A stretch of DNA of 26,879 nucleotides from JAVVEG01 sp032251455 (GCA_032251455.1 JAVVEG010000025.1:1-26879); one strand, 5' to 3'; positions 1 through 8,694 are shown, counted from the first letter of the stretch. A program made the numbers and translations. The notes: generated by a model from the letters alone, not told the origin.

Positions 1-137
1 CCCCGGGACTCTCCTCCCCAGGTCTCCGAACAAACACGGGTCAGCGCCGCCGTCAATGTCGTCTTGCCATGGTCAACGTGACCTATGGTGCCTACATTGA
101 CGTGTAACTTGTTCCTCTCAAACTTTCCCTTCGCCAT
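1..137 (-). CDS. tuf: Elongation factor Tu, N-terminal fragment cut by the window edge
   Basis: Only the first 45 codons lie in the window. The reading begins MAKGKFERNKLHVNVGTIGH and continues with VDHGKTTL, the G1 P-loop of translational GTPases. EF-Tu carries aminoacyl-tRNA to the ribosome as a GTP complex in the cytoplasm. A GAGGTGG ribosome binding site lies 7 bases before the ATG at 137. It follows three tRNA genes on the same strand, the arrangement of tufB in enterobacteria and many gammaproteobacteria, so it is probably co-transcribed with them. Identification is essentially certain; which tuf copy it is cannot be told from this piece. Confidence 0.97.
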   Translation of the reverse strand, partial: MAKGKFERNKLHVNVGTIGHVDHGKTTLTAALTRVCSETWGGESR

Positions 138-242
138 GATATAACCACCTCTTCATTTATTTCTGACTAAGCCTTGAACTGTTTTTCGCTCTGTTTTCCA
201 CTCTGTGCTGTTTCTACAAGCAGTAGAGCGATCGTTGAATAC

Positions 243-317
243 TGGTGCTCACACCCGGATTTGAACCGGGGACCTCTTCATTACCAATGAAGTGCTCTAC
301 CTCTGAGCTATGCGAGC
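243..317 (-). tRNA. tRNA-Thr (anticodon GGT)
   Basis: Read on the minus strand, acceptor GCTCGCA pairs with TGTGAGC, followed by discriminator A and an encoded CCA at 243-246. The anticodon loop gives GGT, which decodes ACC and ACU. The T-arm carries GGTTCAAATCC. It is the last of three tRNAs before tuf, in the thrT position of the enterobacterial tufB operon. Confidence 0.97.
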
Positions 318-397
318 CAGATACCTGTTATCACCTACCCATCAAACTCTGAACCATCAGGCTTCGCAACGCCCCCCAGGTAAAACCAGTGAAAATC

Positions 398-471
398 TGG
401 AGCGGGTAGCGGGAATCGAACCCGCGTAACCAGCTTGGAAGGCTGGTGTTCTACCTCTGAACTATACCCGC
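398..471 (-). tRNA. tRNA-Gly (anticodon TCC)
   Basis: Minus strand. Acceptor GCGGGTA pairs with TACCCGC, then T and encoded CCA at 398-401. The anticodon loop CTTCCAA gives TCC, reading GGA and GGG. The T-arm GGTTCGATTCC is intact. Middle gene of the Tyr-Gly-Thr-tuf operon, equivalent to glyT. Confidence 0.97.
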
Positions 472-503
472 CCTTACCAGATACTCGTTCTGCCGCTCAT
501 CAA

Positions 504-587
504 TGGTGGTGGGGGGTGGATTCGAACCACCGAAGCTTTCGCGTCAGATTTACAGTCTGATCCCTTTGGCCGCTCGGGAACCCCACC
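504..587 (-). tRNA. tRNA-Tyr (anticodon GTA)
   Basis: Minus strand, 84 bases including encoded CCA at 504-507. Acceptor GGTGGGG pairs with CCCCACC. The anticodon is GTA within CTGTAAA, and there is a long class II variable arm as expected for tRNA-Tyr. First gene of the operon, about 45 bases downstream of the promoter at 639-667. A preceding thrU-type tRNA-Thr, present in E. coli, is absent here. Confidence 0.97.
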
Positions 588-638
588 GACTCGAGCCTTT
601 GAAAGTCAAATTTCCTGGGTCTCTCGTGCAGAGGCGGC

Positions 639-667
639 ATTTTAGGGGAATTAGAACTCATGTGCAA
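639..667 (-). promoter_or_regulatory. Probable stringent sigma-70 promoter of the tRNA-tuf operon
   Basis: On the minus strand TTGCAC (662-667) is followed by exactly 17 bases and then TAAAAT (639-644). The stretch after the -10 (GCCGCCTC) is GC-rich, the discriminator type known to make stable-RNA promoters sensitive to ppGpp. The predicted start near 631 lies about 45 bases before tRNA-Tyr. The promoter sits inside the last codons of the upstream gene. The -35 is a weak match, so this is a prediction. Confidence 0.6.
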
Positions 668-1391
668 TCGTTTCACAGAGTTTTTCTGTACGCTGCAGTT
701 GCGGGTAGGATGAGCTGATTTGAGCCCACAACCCGGCTAATGCGGGGTTCCCTGGCCGCTCGGCAAGGAAGACCCGATTCCGTTGCAATTGTCTGGATTG
801 TTCGGCCAGCACTACCTGATACCCCAGAGTCAACATCTGTCTTTCTACATTAAGCGCATTGCTGTGCTCACTGAACAGCCCCAGGGAGATAGCATTCATC
901 AGCTCTCCCTCACTGATGATGAAGCTGTCAATATTCAGGGACTCTGCCTGTAAGCGTGCGCGTAGATCCCGCAACGCAGTGTCGGCAGCAGAACGATTTT
1001 CGGCAGGGGCCAGATAAACCCGGTAGGCTGGATCTGTTGCCACCTCTTCACTGCTCACCGACAGGGTAAAATTTTCAGCATAGGCAGCGACAAAGTCTTC
1101 CGCCTGTTTGGCATCAGTGAAACCATCTATCTGGAAACACTCCACCCCCTCAGGTTCTGCCACTGCAAGCTGCTCACTCTGATCTTGCCGGACCTGCTCA
1201 GACGACAGCAATTCAGCATCAGTAACAGAAGAGGGATCACGCTCATCCAGAAGCTGCAGGGAAGCCACCGGGAATTCACTCTCGCGTTGCATCTGGCCAG
1301 CCTCCGGTTCCGGCTGTGGATTACTGTCACGCCAAAACCACAGAAAACTGGCAAAATTCAACAGCAGCAGAACGAATACCAGCCAACGCAT
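651..1391 (-). CDS. SPOR-like single-span membrane protein between coaX and the tRNA operon
   Basis: A 246-residue protein with an uncleaved N-terminal membrane segment (residues about 2-20), an acidic Gln/Glu-rich linker, and a C-terminal region from about residue 85 that looks like one or two SPOR-type repeats: CFQIDGFTDAKQAEDF, AYRVYLAP, then LGLFSEHSNALN and YQVVLAEQ. SPOR domains bind denuded glycan strands of peptidoglycan. A gene of this kind after birA and coaX and before tRNA-Tyr is common in gammaproteobacteria. An AAGGTGT ribosome binding site precedes the ATG at 1391, and coaX ends 33 bases upstream. Its 3' end contains the tRNA promoter. The domain call rests on pattern only; the cellular role is unknown. 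Confidence 0.75.
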   Translation of the reverse strand: MRWLVFVLLLLNFASFLWFWRDSNPQPEPEAGQMQRESEFPVASLQLLDERDPSSVTDAELLSSEQVRQDQSEQLAVAEPEGVECFQIDGFTDAKQAEDFVAAYAENFTLSVSSEEVATDPAYRVYLAPAENRSAADTALRDLRARLQAESLNIDSFIISEGELMNAISLGLFSEHSNALNVERQMLTLGYQVVLAEQSRQLQRNRVFLAERPGNPALAGLWAQISSSYPQLQRTEKLCETIAHEF

Positions 1392-1424
1392 ACACCTTAC
1401 CCCGGACGTTTCAATGCTATCGAT

Positions 1425-2186
1425 TCAGGGCAGCGCCCAGACCAGGCCTTTCAGCACAAGATCATGCTCGCAGCTGTGAGCAACACCGTGCGCCTGCAGC
1501 CCTTCGGAAATAATCGCCGAATCACCTCCGGCAATGTAGAGCCCATTGACTGCTACCGTATTCCGCAGCCCGGGCAGGCTCAACAACCAGGACATCACCA
1601 TGGCATAAATGCCATGATTCACCGCATCTTCCGTGCTCGTTCCAGGTTTATCAAGTGACCATTCACGCGCCCATTGCGTCACCTCACTCAGCAGAATGGA
1701 GGTATTCTGCACCAGCGCCCTTCGTTGCAACTGTAATCCGGGCACAATGTAGCCGCCCACGTGCTGCCCTGACTCTTCGATCAAATCAACCGTGAGCGCT
1801 GTCCCTGCATTGATAACACAGCACCTGCTCTCACTCTGATTGAATGCAGCCAGTATCGACAACCAGCGATCCACCCCCATCTTCTGCACATCCGTATAGG
1901 CATTGCGCACACCAGCCTGCTCAGTCTTGACAGTCGCCAGCTCAGCTTCTATCTCCCAGCGCCTCTGAACCCATTGCTGTATCCCCTGAGTCTTCTCCTG
2001 ATCACGCACACTGGCAATGCGCGCCCGGTCAATACTGTGAATCATTGGTACTGCTCTTTCAATATCGATTACCGAGTAACTTGCGCCATGCATTACCACA
2101 CGATTGTCCGCATTGACAAAACGCCATTTGATTCTTGTATTGCCTGCATCTATATCCAGTATCATGATGTTTGAGATCTCTTGCAT
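1425..2186 (-). CDS. coaX: Type III pantothenate kinase
   Basis: ATP-dependent phosphorylation of pantothenate, the first committed step of coenzyme A synthesis, in the cytoplasm. Family signatures are visible: the N-terminal phosphate-binding stretch MILDIDAGNTRIKW, GVDRWLSILAAF in the middle (with the catalytic Asp region), and NAGTALTVDLI with GGYIVPGLQL after it. Two starts are possible: the ATG at 2186 has no clear ribosome binding site, while the ATG at 2165 gives the canonical N-terminus MILDIDAGN and lies 12 bases after AAGAG. The shorter 246-residue form is my preference, although the longer extent is recorded here. It follows birA by 15 bases, the usual birA-coaX operon. The monovalent-cation dependence of this class is family knowledge. 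Confidence 0.93.
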   Translation of the reverse strand: MQEISNIMILDIDAGNTRIKWRFVNADNRVVMHGASYSVIDIERAVPMIHSIDRARIASVRDQEKTQGIQQWVQRRWEIEAELATVKTEQAGVRNAYTDVQKMGVDRWLSILAAFNQSESRCCVINAGTALTVDLIEESGQHVGGYIVPGLQLQRRALVQNTSILLSEVTQWAREWSLDKPGTSTEDAVNHGIYAMVMSWLLSLPGLRNTVAVNGLYIAGGDSAIISEGLQAHGVAHSCEHDLVLKGLVWALP

Positions 2187-2201
2187 TGATTGTCAGGCAT
2201 A

Positions 2202-3182
2202 TCATTCCTGGAGGGGGCGCAAGGAAGGGATGACTTCCCCACCATGAATACGGCACAGCCCGGTTTCTGTTTCCAGCAATAAGGCGCCGGTTTTGCTCAC
2301 CCCTTTATTGACCCCTTGCATGACCTTGTTGCCACTGTGGATTGCTACCGCCCGGCCCAGATAAACATCACGACTCTGCCATTCCTCAACCCAGGGTGCA
2401 AAACCTTCTACAGCAAAAACCGCCAGAACCTTTAGTAATTCATCCAGCAAACATCCTGCCACCTCATTTCTGTCTACCAAAGCGGCATTGTCAGCGCGCA
2501 GGGAAGAATAAGGTTGCTCTATTGCCCGGGCCAGGCGAGCCGGCATATTGATATTCAGGCCTATTCCTATCACCACCTGACAAGGGCCACTGACATCCCC
2601 TTGTATTTCCAGCAGAATGCCAGCAAGTTTACGTCCATCCCTAAGCACATCGTTGGGCCATTTGACGCCAGTATCGCGGTAACCCAAACGCTCCACGGCC
2701 CGGGCCACAGCGAGCGCAGTAACGAGACTAAGCCCCTCCAGAGCCCCCACGCCTTCCTCGAACGACCAGAGCAACGAAAGATACAGATTACAAGCCAGCG
2801 GGCTGACCCATTGACGACCTCGCCGACCACGCCCGGAGTCCTGATGCTCGGCAAGCACCAGGTAGCGTGAGTATCCAGCCTGCGCTTTGGCCAGTGCGTC
2901 AGCATTGGTAGACCCGGTGGTAAGATGGATATCGACACAATCCGCGGGCAAAGCCTGCCTGTTGGAGATACTTGCCAGAATGACGTTTTTGTCCAGCAGA
3001 CTGAGTGGCTCGGCCAGACAGTAGCCCCGACCGGCAGAAGAATCAATCTCCAGACCAAGCTCACGCAGTTTTTTGATTTGTTTCCAGATGGCTGTGCGGC
3101 TTATGGCCAGCTTGCGGCCAAGTTCTGCCCCAGAGTGAAACTCACCATCAGCCAGCTGTTGCAGAAGCGTGTTCAAATCCAT
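2202..3182 (-). CDS. birA: Bifunctional biotin-protein ligase and biotin operon repressor
   Basis: Activates biotin to biotinyl-AMP and transfers it to the acceptor lysine of biotin carboxyl carrier protein; full-length BirA also represses biotin genes. The N-terminal winged helix is present (ELGRKLAISRTAIWKQIKKL, then GRGYCL). The catalytic domain shows GRGRRGRQWVSP, the adenylate-binding loop, then KWPNDVL and KLAGILLEIQG, followed by a C-terminal SH3-like domain. The regulatory HTH suggests that it can act as a repressor. The start is placed at the ATG at 3182; in-frame GTG (3185) and TTG (3191) lie just upstream, none with a strong ribosome binding site. Head of the birA-coaX-SPOR group, 43 bases after the end of a redoxin-cytochrome gene, so some readthrough from that gene is possible. 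Confidence 0.95.
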   Translation of the reverse strand: MDLNTLLQQLADGEFHSGAELGRKLAISRTAIWKQIKKLRELGLEIDSSAGRGYCLAEPLSLLDKNVILASISNRQALPADCVDIHLTTGSTNADALAKAQAGYSRYLVLAEHQDSGRGRRGRQWVSPLACNLYLSLLWSFEEGVGALEGLSLVTALAVARAVERLGYRDTGVKWPNDVLRDGRKLAGILLEIQGDVSGPCQVVIGIGLNINMPARLARAIEQPYSSLRADNAALVDRNEVAGCLLDELLKVLAVFAVEGFAPWVEEWQSRDVYLGRAVAIHSGNKVMQGVNKGVSKTGALLLETETGLCRIHGGEVIPSLRPLQE

Positions 3183-3225
3183 CACTGTCAAAACCAGGCC
3201 GGTTCGGCGCTTCGGCTATAGGGCA

Positions 3226-4944
3226 TTACCGGTCTTCGCTGATGCGCATCCAGGCAATGAACATCTCATCCCAGACCTGATCGCCCCAACGCACTTCCTT
3301 CCCGGGATCAGGATTGAGCGGGTTGAGGCTGGAGTTGTCGAACCCCCCTTTGGCCTCGATTCGCGTACCTGCAGGCAGAAAGACAGGTTCCCGCAGACGG
3401 TAAACCATCTGCCAGTTGTGCTGAAAGTTGGGAATGCCCAACAGATGTTCCTGGCGACCATCAGGGAAGACTGCAGAGAAACTTATCCGTTTGCCCCGAT
3501 AGTGCATATGTGGCGCAAAGCTGTAGAGATAACTGTCATTGGCAATGATGGCTTCCGCCTCGACCGGATAATCAGCAACCCCGGGAGGAATCACAAACTC
3601 ACCATTCATCACTGCGGTTCGGCTTAAACTGCGCGAGGGCTCCTTGTCACTGAAGTAAAGCCCCAGGCGGGTTCTGTCCGTACTCTGGCGCCCGATAGTT
3701 GTGTAATGAAATTGGATCATGAAGCGCATTCCGGGCTCCAGCAATACACCGGTATCCTCTTCAAAGATCATATGTTCACGTCCAGGCGCATAGCCACCGA
3801 AATTACTGCGACTGCCACCACGGCTGGCATTCTGCTTCTGCTGCTTTTCGTCCTGGGTATACGCCACAACATGATGAAGAACCGATTTGTCACCAATATC
3901 AAACTCATACGCTTGCACCCAGCGTCTTCTGTCAATATCAATCTCAACCGGAACGAACTTGTAATCAATCACTCCGGTTGCAGGAATTTCCTGGGCCGGA
4001 AAATCAATCACCATATCAGGCTCCCCCAGCGCCCACTCTGATTCCGGAGGGCTGATCGACAGCAGCGGATCGAAGTCATCGTCGTTGACAGCACCGGCAT
4101 CGATCCAGTGAATCAATGTCATCATTTCCTGGTCGGTAATGTGATGGACATCCTCAAAACGGTCAATATCCAGTGGATCTATCTGCCCTGGCGGCATCCT
4201 GCGTGTTAACAGGGTTTCACGCATCATCGTACTCCAGCCCCGCACCATCTGGTGGCTGCTCATGGCCCAGGGCGCCACCCCGCCTTCGCGGTGACAACTG
4301 ACACAGCGCCGTTCGAGAATTGGAGCGATATCCTCGACATAGGAAATGTGACGCTCATGACTCGCATCCAGGGCGGTCATCGGAATTGGAATGCCTCTGG
4401 CTTTGATCGTTTCAACGGGGACGGGTTGATCGCTCAGCAGAGCCTGGAGCACTTCGTCAAGGTAGAGGCTGTCTTTATCAAGCCGTGCTGAAGCGCTGTG
4501 CTCACGGCTCATCGCACCCCGATAAAGCAACTCCATACGCGCCGGATTGATGACCAGCACCTCACCAGCAACGCTCAGCCCAAGCGACTCGGCAACCAGT
4601 TGCGACTGATCCACCAGAATCGGGATATCGATACCTTTATGCTCGGCAGCAAGTCGGATGGACTCCCGATTCTCGTCGGGCATGGCATTGAGCATGAGGA
4701 AGGCAATCGACTGGTCAGCATAGGTATCTGCCAGTGCCAGAAACTCCGGGGTCAGCTCAAGAGTGCTGGCACAGGAGTTGGCGTGAACCAGCAATACCAC
4801 TGCCTTGTGGTCGGCATAACGGCTGAGCTGGTGGAATTCTCCTTTATGATCTATCAGCGCGAAGTCCCCCACGCGCCCGGTGGCGGCCGATACCTCCACA
4901 GCAATAAGCAAGAAACCGAAGATTTGAAGCAGTGTTTTCCTCAT
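3226..4944 (-). CDS. Redoxin - cytochrome c - PHM-like copper monooxygenase fusion (paralogue 1, diverged)
   Basis: A 572-residue exported protein. Residues 1-20 are a signal peptide. About 24-145 resemble a thioredoxin-fold redoxin with one cysteine (C58). Residues 205-285 hold a c-type heme site C214-VS-C217-H218, a likely axial Met (M228) and a conserved RRMPP loop. Residues 300-572 match the two-subdomain fold of copper type II, ascorbate-dependent monooxygenases: H357-H358 and H413 for the first copper, H479-x-H481 and M561 (WDEMF) for the second. In PHM the equivalents are H107, H108, H172, H242, H244 and M314. The protein should therefore hydroxylate an unknown periplasmic substrate, with the heme domain a plausible electron entry. 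It is clearly more distant from the tandem pair at 7000-10549 than those are from each other and lacks their extra Cys at 172. A weak ribosome binding site precedes the ATG. Substrate unknown. Confidence 0.85.
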   Translation of the reverse strand: MRKTLLQIFGFLLIAVEVSAATGRVGDFALIDHKGEFHQLSRYADHKAVVLLVHANSCASTLELTPEFLALADTYADQSIAFLMLNAMPDENRESIRLAAEHKGIDIPILVDQSQLVAESLGLSVAGEVLVINPARMELLYRGAMSREHSASARLDKDSLYLDEVLQALLSDQPVPVETIKARGIPIPMTALDASHERHISYVEDIAPILERRCVSCHREGGVAPWAMSSHQMVRGWSTMMRETLLTRRMPPGQIDPLDIDRFEDVHHITDQEMMTLIHWIDAGAVNDDDFDPLLSISPPESEWALGEPDMVIDFPAQEIPATGVIDYKFVPVEIDIDRRRWVQAYEFDIGDKSVLHHVVAYTQDEKQQKQNASRGGSRSNFGGYAPGREHMIFEEDTGVLLEPGMRFMIQFHYTTIGRQSTDRTRLGLYFSDKEPSRSLSRTAVMNGEFVIPPGVADYPVEAEAIIANDSYLYSFAPHMHYRGKRISFSAVFPDGRQEHLLGIPNFQHNWQMVYRLREPVFLPAGTRIEAKGGFDNSSLNPLNPDPGKEVRWGDQVWDEMFIAWMRISEDR

Positions 4945-5062
4945 CTGAGAAAATCCGTATCGCTGCCCTGTTCGTTATCGAATGAACGCTCGGAAGATTA
5001 TAGACCAAGCTGTAATTACAGTGATAGAGGCCGCCCAGAACATTGCAATTATTTGTAACAGT

Positions 5063-5090
5063 TGGCGGCCAGACCAGTGGCCAGCCGCCA
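5063..5090 (-). terminator. GC-rich hairpin downstream of the cstA-like gene
   Basis: TGGCGGC (5063-5069) pairs with GCCGCCA (5084-5090) just after the stop of the gene ending at 5100. There is no T-run on the minus side, so it could be a weak or Rho-assisted terminator, or an mRNA 3' end stabiliser before the gene starting at 4944. Confidence 0.35.
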
Positions 5091-5099
5091 GCTCAACCA

Positions 5100-6791
5100 T
5101 CAACTACCGGGGCTGCCTGCTTCGAGTTTCGCAGCATGGCGAAACCTGGTGATGACCGAATAGGCCTCCAGCATGACCAGTATGCTGACCACCAGGACAA
5201 CAAAATCCAGACCCATCAACAGATAATTCTGCTCATTGAAGAAACTGCCCAGCTGCAGCAGTCCGGCATAGAATGACATGACCAGAACAAAAACCATCGG
5301 GATCAAGGTATAGCGTACCGGTCGACCCAGTTTGAGCAGGTAGACCGATACCACCAGCAAGGTCAGACTGGCCAGTATCTGATTGGTCGCTCCAAACAAT
5401 GGCCAGATGATCATGCCACCCGCGCCAGAGGAGCCACCTGCACCAAAGGCCAGCAGCAAACAGGAACCAACGGCAATCAGGGTTGCCAGGACGCCTTTTT
5501 TGAACAATTCGATGCCGTAGATATCACCCCATTCCTGGATGATATAACGTTGCAGTCTGACGCCGGAATCCATAGTCGTTCCGGCAAACAAGGCCACCAT
5601 TGTCGCCAGCAATACTTCGGCAAAGGCGTGAGAGATACCCCAGGCATTCTCGATCAGCGCGGCCCCTCCCGCCACAAAGGAACCGGCATTGCCGCTTGCA
5701 AACGATGTATACAGGGCATGCCAGGCTTCGGTATCAACGGCATAGGCCATACTGCTGACTGCAACAATCGTGATCAGCGCCAATGAACCCTCACCGACGG
5801 CACCGGCATAGCCAACAAACCGGGCATCGGTTTCCTTGTTCAGCTGCTTGGAACTGGTTCCGGAAGCGACAATGCCATGGAAACCGGAAATGGCCCCGCA
5901 GGCAATAGTGACAAACAGCAAGGGCAACATGCTTGGCGTCCCTTCAGCCAGGCGGTCGTTAAAGGCAGGCGCTGTCATTTCAGGCATGAACAGCAGCACG
6001 GCACCGTACATCAAGACCAGGCCAACCACCAGCTGCATGCCGTTAATGAAATCCCGTGGTTGCAGCAACATCCACACCGGCAGCATGGAAGCAATGGCTG
6101 CGTAAATAAACAGAATGATGATCCAGTTGGCATTGGCATTGAGGCCAAACATTGTTTCGGGCAAAGTCAAGGGTATCTGTGTGCCCAGGTAAATAGAGAA
6201 GTAAAGAATAGCCACGCCAACCAGTGAAAGTATCAACAGGCTGAAATTGCGCTTGATCAGTTGACCTATGACGAGGGCTACCGCGATTGCTGCCCAGGCC
6301 GGGAATACTGAGCCAGGAGTGGATACAAAGCCGTTGGATATGACCACGGCAAACACGGCGTTGACCATCAGCAACAACAGGAAAATCACTATCAGGAACA
6401 AAGAGCGGGTTCTGGCACCAATCACTGTTTCTGACAAGGCACCTATGGATTTGCCCTTGTGTCGCGTACTGGCCCACAACGCTCCCATATCGTGAACCCC
6501 AGCAAAAAAGATGGTGCCAAATGTGACCCACAACAAGGCTGGCGCCCAACCCCAGTAGACTGCTATGGCGGGGCCAACAATCGGTGCTGCCCCAGCGACT
6601 GAGGTAAAGTGGTGCCCCCACAAGACATATTTATTGGTGGGCACATAGTCCACACCGTCATTGAGTTCATGTGCAGGAGTTCTGAAATTCGGATCAAGCT
6701 GATAAATTTTGGTAGCGATGAACCGGGAATAGACAAACCAGCCAAAGCAGAGGCCTGCCACACCAAACATCACTATCATAATGGAGTTCAT
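5100..6791 (-). CDS. CstA-family carbon starvation / pyruvate transporter
   Basis: Polytopic inner-membrane protein of 563 residues with about 14-16 hydrophobic segments. CstA hallmarks occur near the N-terminus: PTNKYVLWGHHFTSVAGAAP, GPAIAVYWGW and FAGVHDMGALWAS. Family members in E. coli (CstA, BtsT) are proton-driven pyruvate or peptide transporters of about 700-720 residues; this is one of the shorter forms that lack the long C-terminal part. GGGAGAG lies upstream of the ATG at 6791. A strong terminator at 6901-6941 separates it from the redoxin-cytochrome gene before it, so it is probably transcribed on its own. Its position between two monooxygenase paralogues may be accidental, or may mean that a small organic acid is moved. 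Substrate not determinable from sequence. Confidence 0.9.
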   Translation of the reverse strand: MNSIMIVMFGVAGLCFGWFVYSRFIATKIYQLDPNFRTPAHELNDGVDYVPTNKYVLWGHHFTSVAGAAPIVGPAIAVYWGWAPALLWVTFGTIFFAGVHDMGALWASTRHKGKSIGALSETVIGARTRSLFLIVIFLLLLMVNAVFAVVISNGFVSTPGSVFPAWAAIAVALVIGQLIKRNFSLLILSLVGVAILYFSIYLGTQIPLTLPETMFGLNANANWIIILFIYAAIASMLPVWMLLQPRDFINGMQLVVGLVLMYGAVLLFMPEMTAPAFNDRLAEGTPSMLPLLFVTIACGAISGFHGIVASGTSSKQLNKETDARFVGYAGAVGEGSLALITIVAVSSMAYAVDTEAWHALYTSFASGNAGSFVAGGAALIENAWGISHAFAEVLLATMVALFAGTTMDSGVRLQRYIIQEWGDIYGIELFKKGVLATLIAVGSCLLLAFGAGGSSGAGGMIIWPLFGATNQILASLTLLVVSVYLLKLGRPVRYTLIPMVFVLVMSFYAGLLQLGSFFNEQNYLLMGLDFVVLVVSILVMLEAYSVITRFRHAAKLEAGSPGS

Positions 6792-6900
6792 AAGGTACTC
6801 TCCCGCACTGTTATTATGAGACTAACCGGCGCGAATCATACCAACTTACGCTTGGCATAGACAATCTTCCGGCTTTCAAACAAGCAAATATATCCTTTTA

Positions 6901-6941
6901 AAAAAAAGGGGGGCACTTCATGGAAGTATCCCCCCTTTTTT
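6901..6941 (-). terminator. Strong, nearly symmetric intrinsic terminator
   Basis: A-run plus GGGGGG (6908-6913) pairs with CCCCCC (6930-6935) plus a T-run (6936-6941). Inside, ACTTC and GAAGT form a second perfect stem around an ATG loop. On the minus strand the hairpin is followed by seven or more T, which fits termination of the gene ending at 7000. The symmetry means that it could work in both directions. Confidence 0.9.
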
Positions 6942-6999
6942 GATTCTGATTATCCATCACAGAACCGCTGCAGAGAGCTGACTCTGCAGAATCAGTCAC

Positions 7000-8694
7000 T
7001 TATTCACCGGCTTGGTAGTATGTCCAGTAACCTATGAACATCTCATCCCAGCTTTGCAGGCCGAAAGTAATTTCCTTGCTTGGATCGGGATTGGCCGGAT
7101 TGAATTCGGAATTATCGAAAGCGCCAGTCACATGCACCTTGGTACCTGCGGGCAGGAACTTGTGCTCAGACAGCTGATAAGTAGGCTGCCAGGCATAGCT
7201 GTAGTTGGGCACACTCAGCAGATCTTCCATACTGCCATCCGGGTACTCCACAGAGAATTTCATGTCTTTGCCACGGAAGTGCATATGCGCGCGCAGACCA
7301 TTGACATACACATCTTCGTTGAACACGTATTGAGCAGTGGCTTTGTGATCGATGGCATAGGGTGGAATACGGAAACGGCCAGAGACTGAGCGGGTCAGAT
7401 TCTCATACCTGGGCTTCTCATCATACATGTACAGGCCCAGCAGGGTTTCATCCGAGGTGGCACGGCCATTGGTAGTAAAATGAAGCTGCATGGACAATTT
7501 GTGACCGGCAGGGATAAACACACCGGTATCTTCAGGGAAGGTCATGGCTTCGACCTTGCCTGGAGCATAGCCTTCCAGGAAACGTCGGGCAATGGATCGC
7601 TGATCCGCTTCACCACCCTCGAAATTCTCGTTCGGCGCGGTGACATAAGTCAGCAGGTGATGCAGCACATCGGGAGCACCTGGTATGAACTGAACGGCCT
7701 TGACCCATTTATCTTCGGTAAAGGGCAGATCAACATCAACGTCAATATAGTCTAGGACGCCTGTAGCAGGAATTTCCTGGCGAGGAGTCTTGATGATGTA
7801 ATCCGGCTCACCCAGCTGCCAGGCACGCAAATCAGCATGTTCTATCTGCGTCAGGGGATCGACTGCCGTATTGCCACGCGGAGCGCCGGCATCTATCCAT
7901 GAAACCAGCGTGCGCAGATCAGCATCTGCAATATAGGCGGCATTCTCGAAATGACCGATAGAGTTATCAACCTGCATGGGAGGCATGCGCTTGGTCAGCA
8001 ACACTTCACGAATCATTGGCGACCAGCCCTGCAGCATCAGATGGCTGTTCATGGCGAAAGGACCAATACCGCCTTCACGGTGGCAACTGGCACAATTTTC
8101 TGCAATCAGTGGCGCCACTTCGGTGGCATAATCCGGCACATCTCCGGCAACTGTTGCTGCTTCAGGAATATCCAGATCACAACCGGAAGCAGGCATCACC
8201 ATGGTGTCGGTCACTGTACCGGCTGTCGTGTTGGTCAGCGTCATTTCAAGATGATCGTGCAGCGGTCCACGATAAAGTACTGCCAGACGCTCGGGGTCGA
8301 GTACCAGCACTTCCCCTGCCTTGGATATCTTCAGGGTCTGGGCCACCAATTGGCTGCTGTCCACCAGAATCGGGAAATCGAGCCCTTGCTGTTCGGCATA
8401 ATCACGGATTGCGGACAAATCATCACCGGCAGAATTGATCATCAAAAAAGCGACATTCTCTTCCCATTTGCTGCGCAGGTCACGCAGGGAGTTGATTGTG
8501 GCAGCCTGGTCGGCACAGGCATTGGCCTGAGCAAACACAACGATGGCATCCTTGTGGCGATATCTGCTGAATTGGTGGAAATTCCCTGCCTGGTCAAGCA
8601 GAGCAAAATCCCCAGCACGTTCGGGCGCAGCATGGCTGACCGAACCGAGAGTAGCAGCGAGCATTAGTGCAATAAGCCAGCAAGCTTTGTTCAT
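7000..8694 (-). CDS. Redoxin - cytochrome c - PHM-like copper monooxygenase fusion (paralogue 2)
   Basis: 564 residues. Signal peptide 1-22 (cut near SHA/AP). The redoxin-like domain, about 25-145, has a single active-region cysteine C60 in ANACAD instead of CxxC. C172 lies in the linker. The heme c site is C201-AS-C204-H205, with likely axial M215 and a KRMPP loop at about 235-239. The monooxygenase region (about 285-564) has H345-H346, H405, H470-x-H472 and M552, the full set of copper ligands known from PHM and dopamine beta-hydroxylase. Closely similar along its whole length to the gene at 8858-10549, which precedes it by 163 bases, so this is a recent tandem duplication. GGAG lies 7 bases before the ATG, and the terminator at 6901 ends the unit. 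A periplasmic two-copper oxygenase wired to a heme is the likely activity; substrate unknown. Confidence 0.88.
   Translation of the reverse strand: MNKACWLIALMLAATLGSVSHAAPERAGDFALLDQAGNFHQFSRYRHKDAIVVFAQANACADQAATINSLRDLRSKWEENVAFLMINSAGDDLSAIRDYAEQQGLDFPILVDSSQLVAQTLKISKAGEVLVLDPERLAVLYRGPLHDHLEMTLTNTTAGTVTDTMVMPASGCDLDIPEAATVAGDVPDYATEVAPLIAENCASCHREGGIGPFAMNSHLMLQGWSPMIREVLLTKRMPPMQVDNSIGHFENAAYIADADLRTLVSWIDAGAPRGNTAVDPLTQIEHADLRAWQLGEPDYIIKTPRQEIPATGVLDYIDVDVDLPFTEDKWVKAVQFIPGAPDVLHHLLTYVTAPNENFEGGEADQRSIARRFLEGYAPGKVEAMTFPEDTGVFIPAGHKLSMQLHFTTNGRATSDETLLGLYMYDEKPRYENLTRSVSGRFRIPPYAIDHKATAQYVFNEDVYVNGLRAHMHFRGKDMKFSVEYPDGSMEDLLSVPNYSYAWQPTYQLSEHKFLPAGTKVHVTGAFDNSEFNPANPDPSKEITFGLQSWDEMFIGYWTYYQAGE

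Noticed and set aside
503..718. 71-codon plus-strand frame over tRNA-Tyr
   Set aside because: It runs through the tRNA gene on the opposite strand and has no coding signature.
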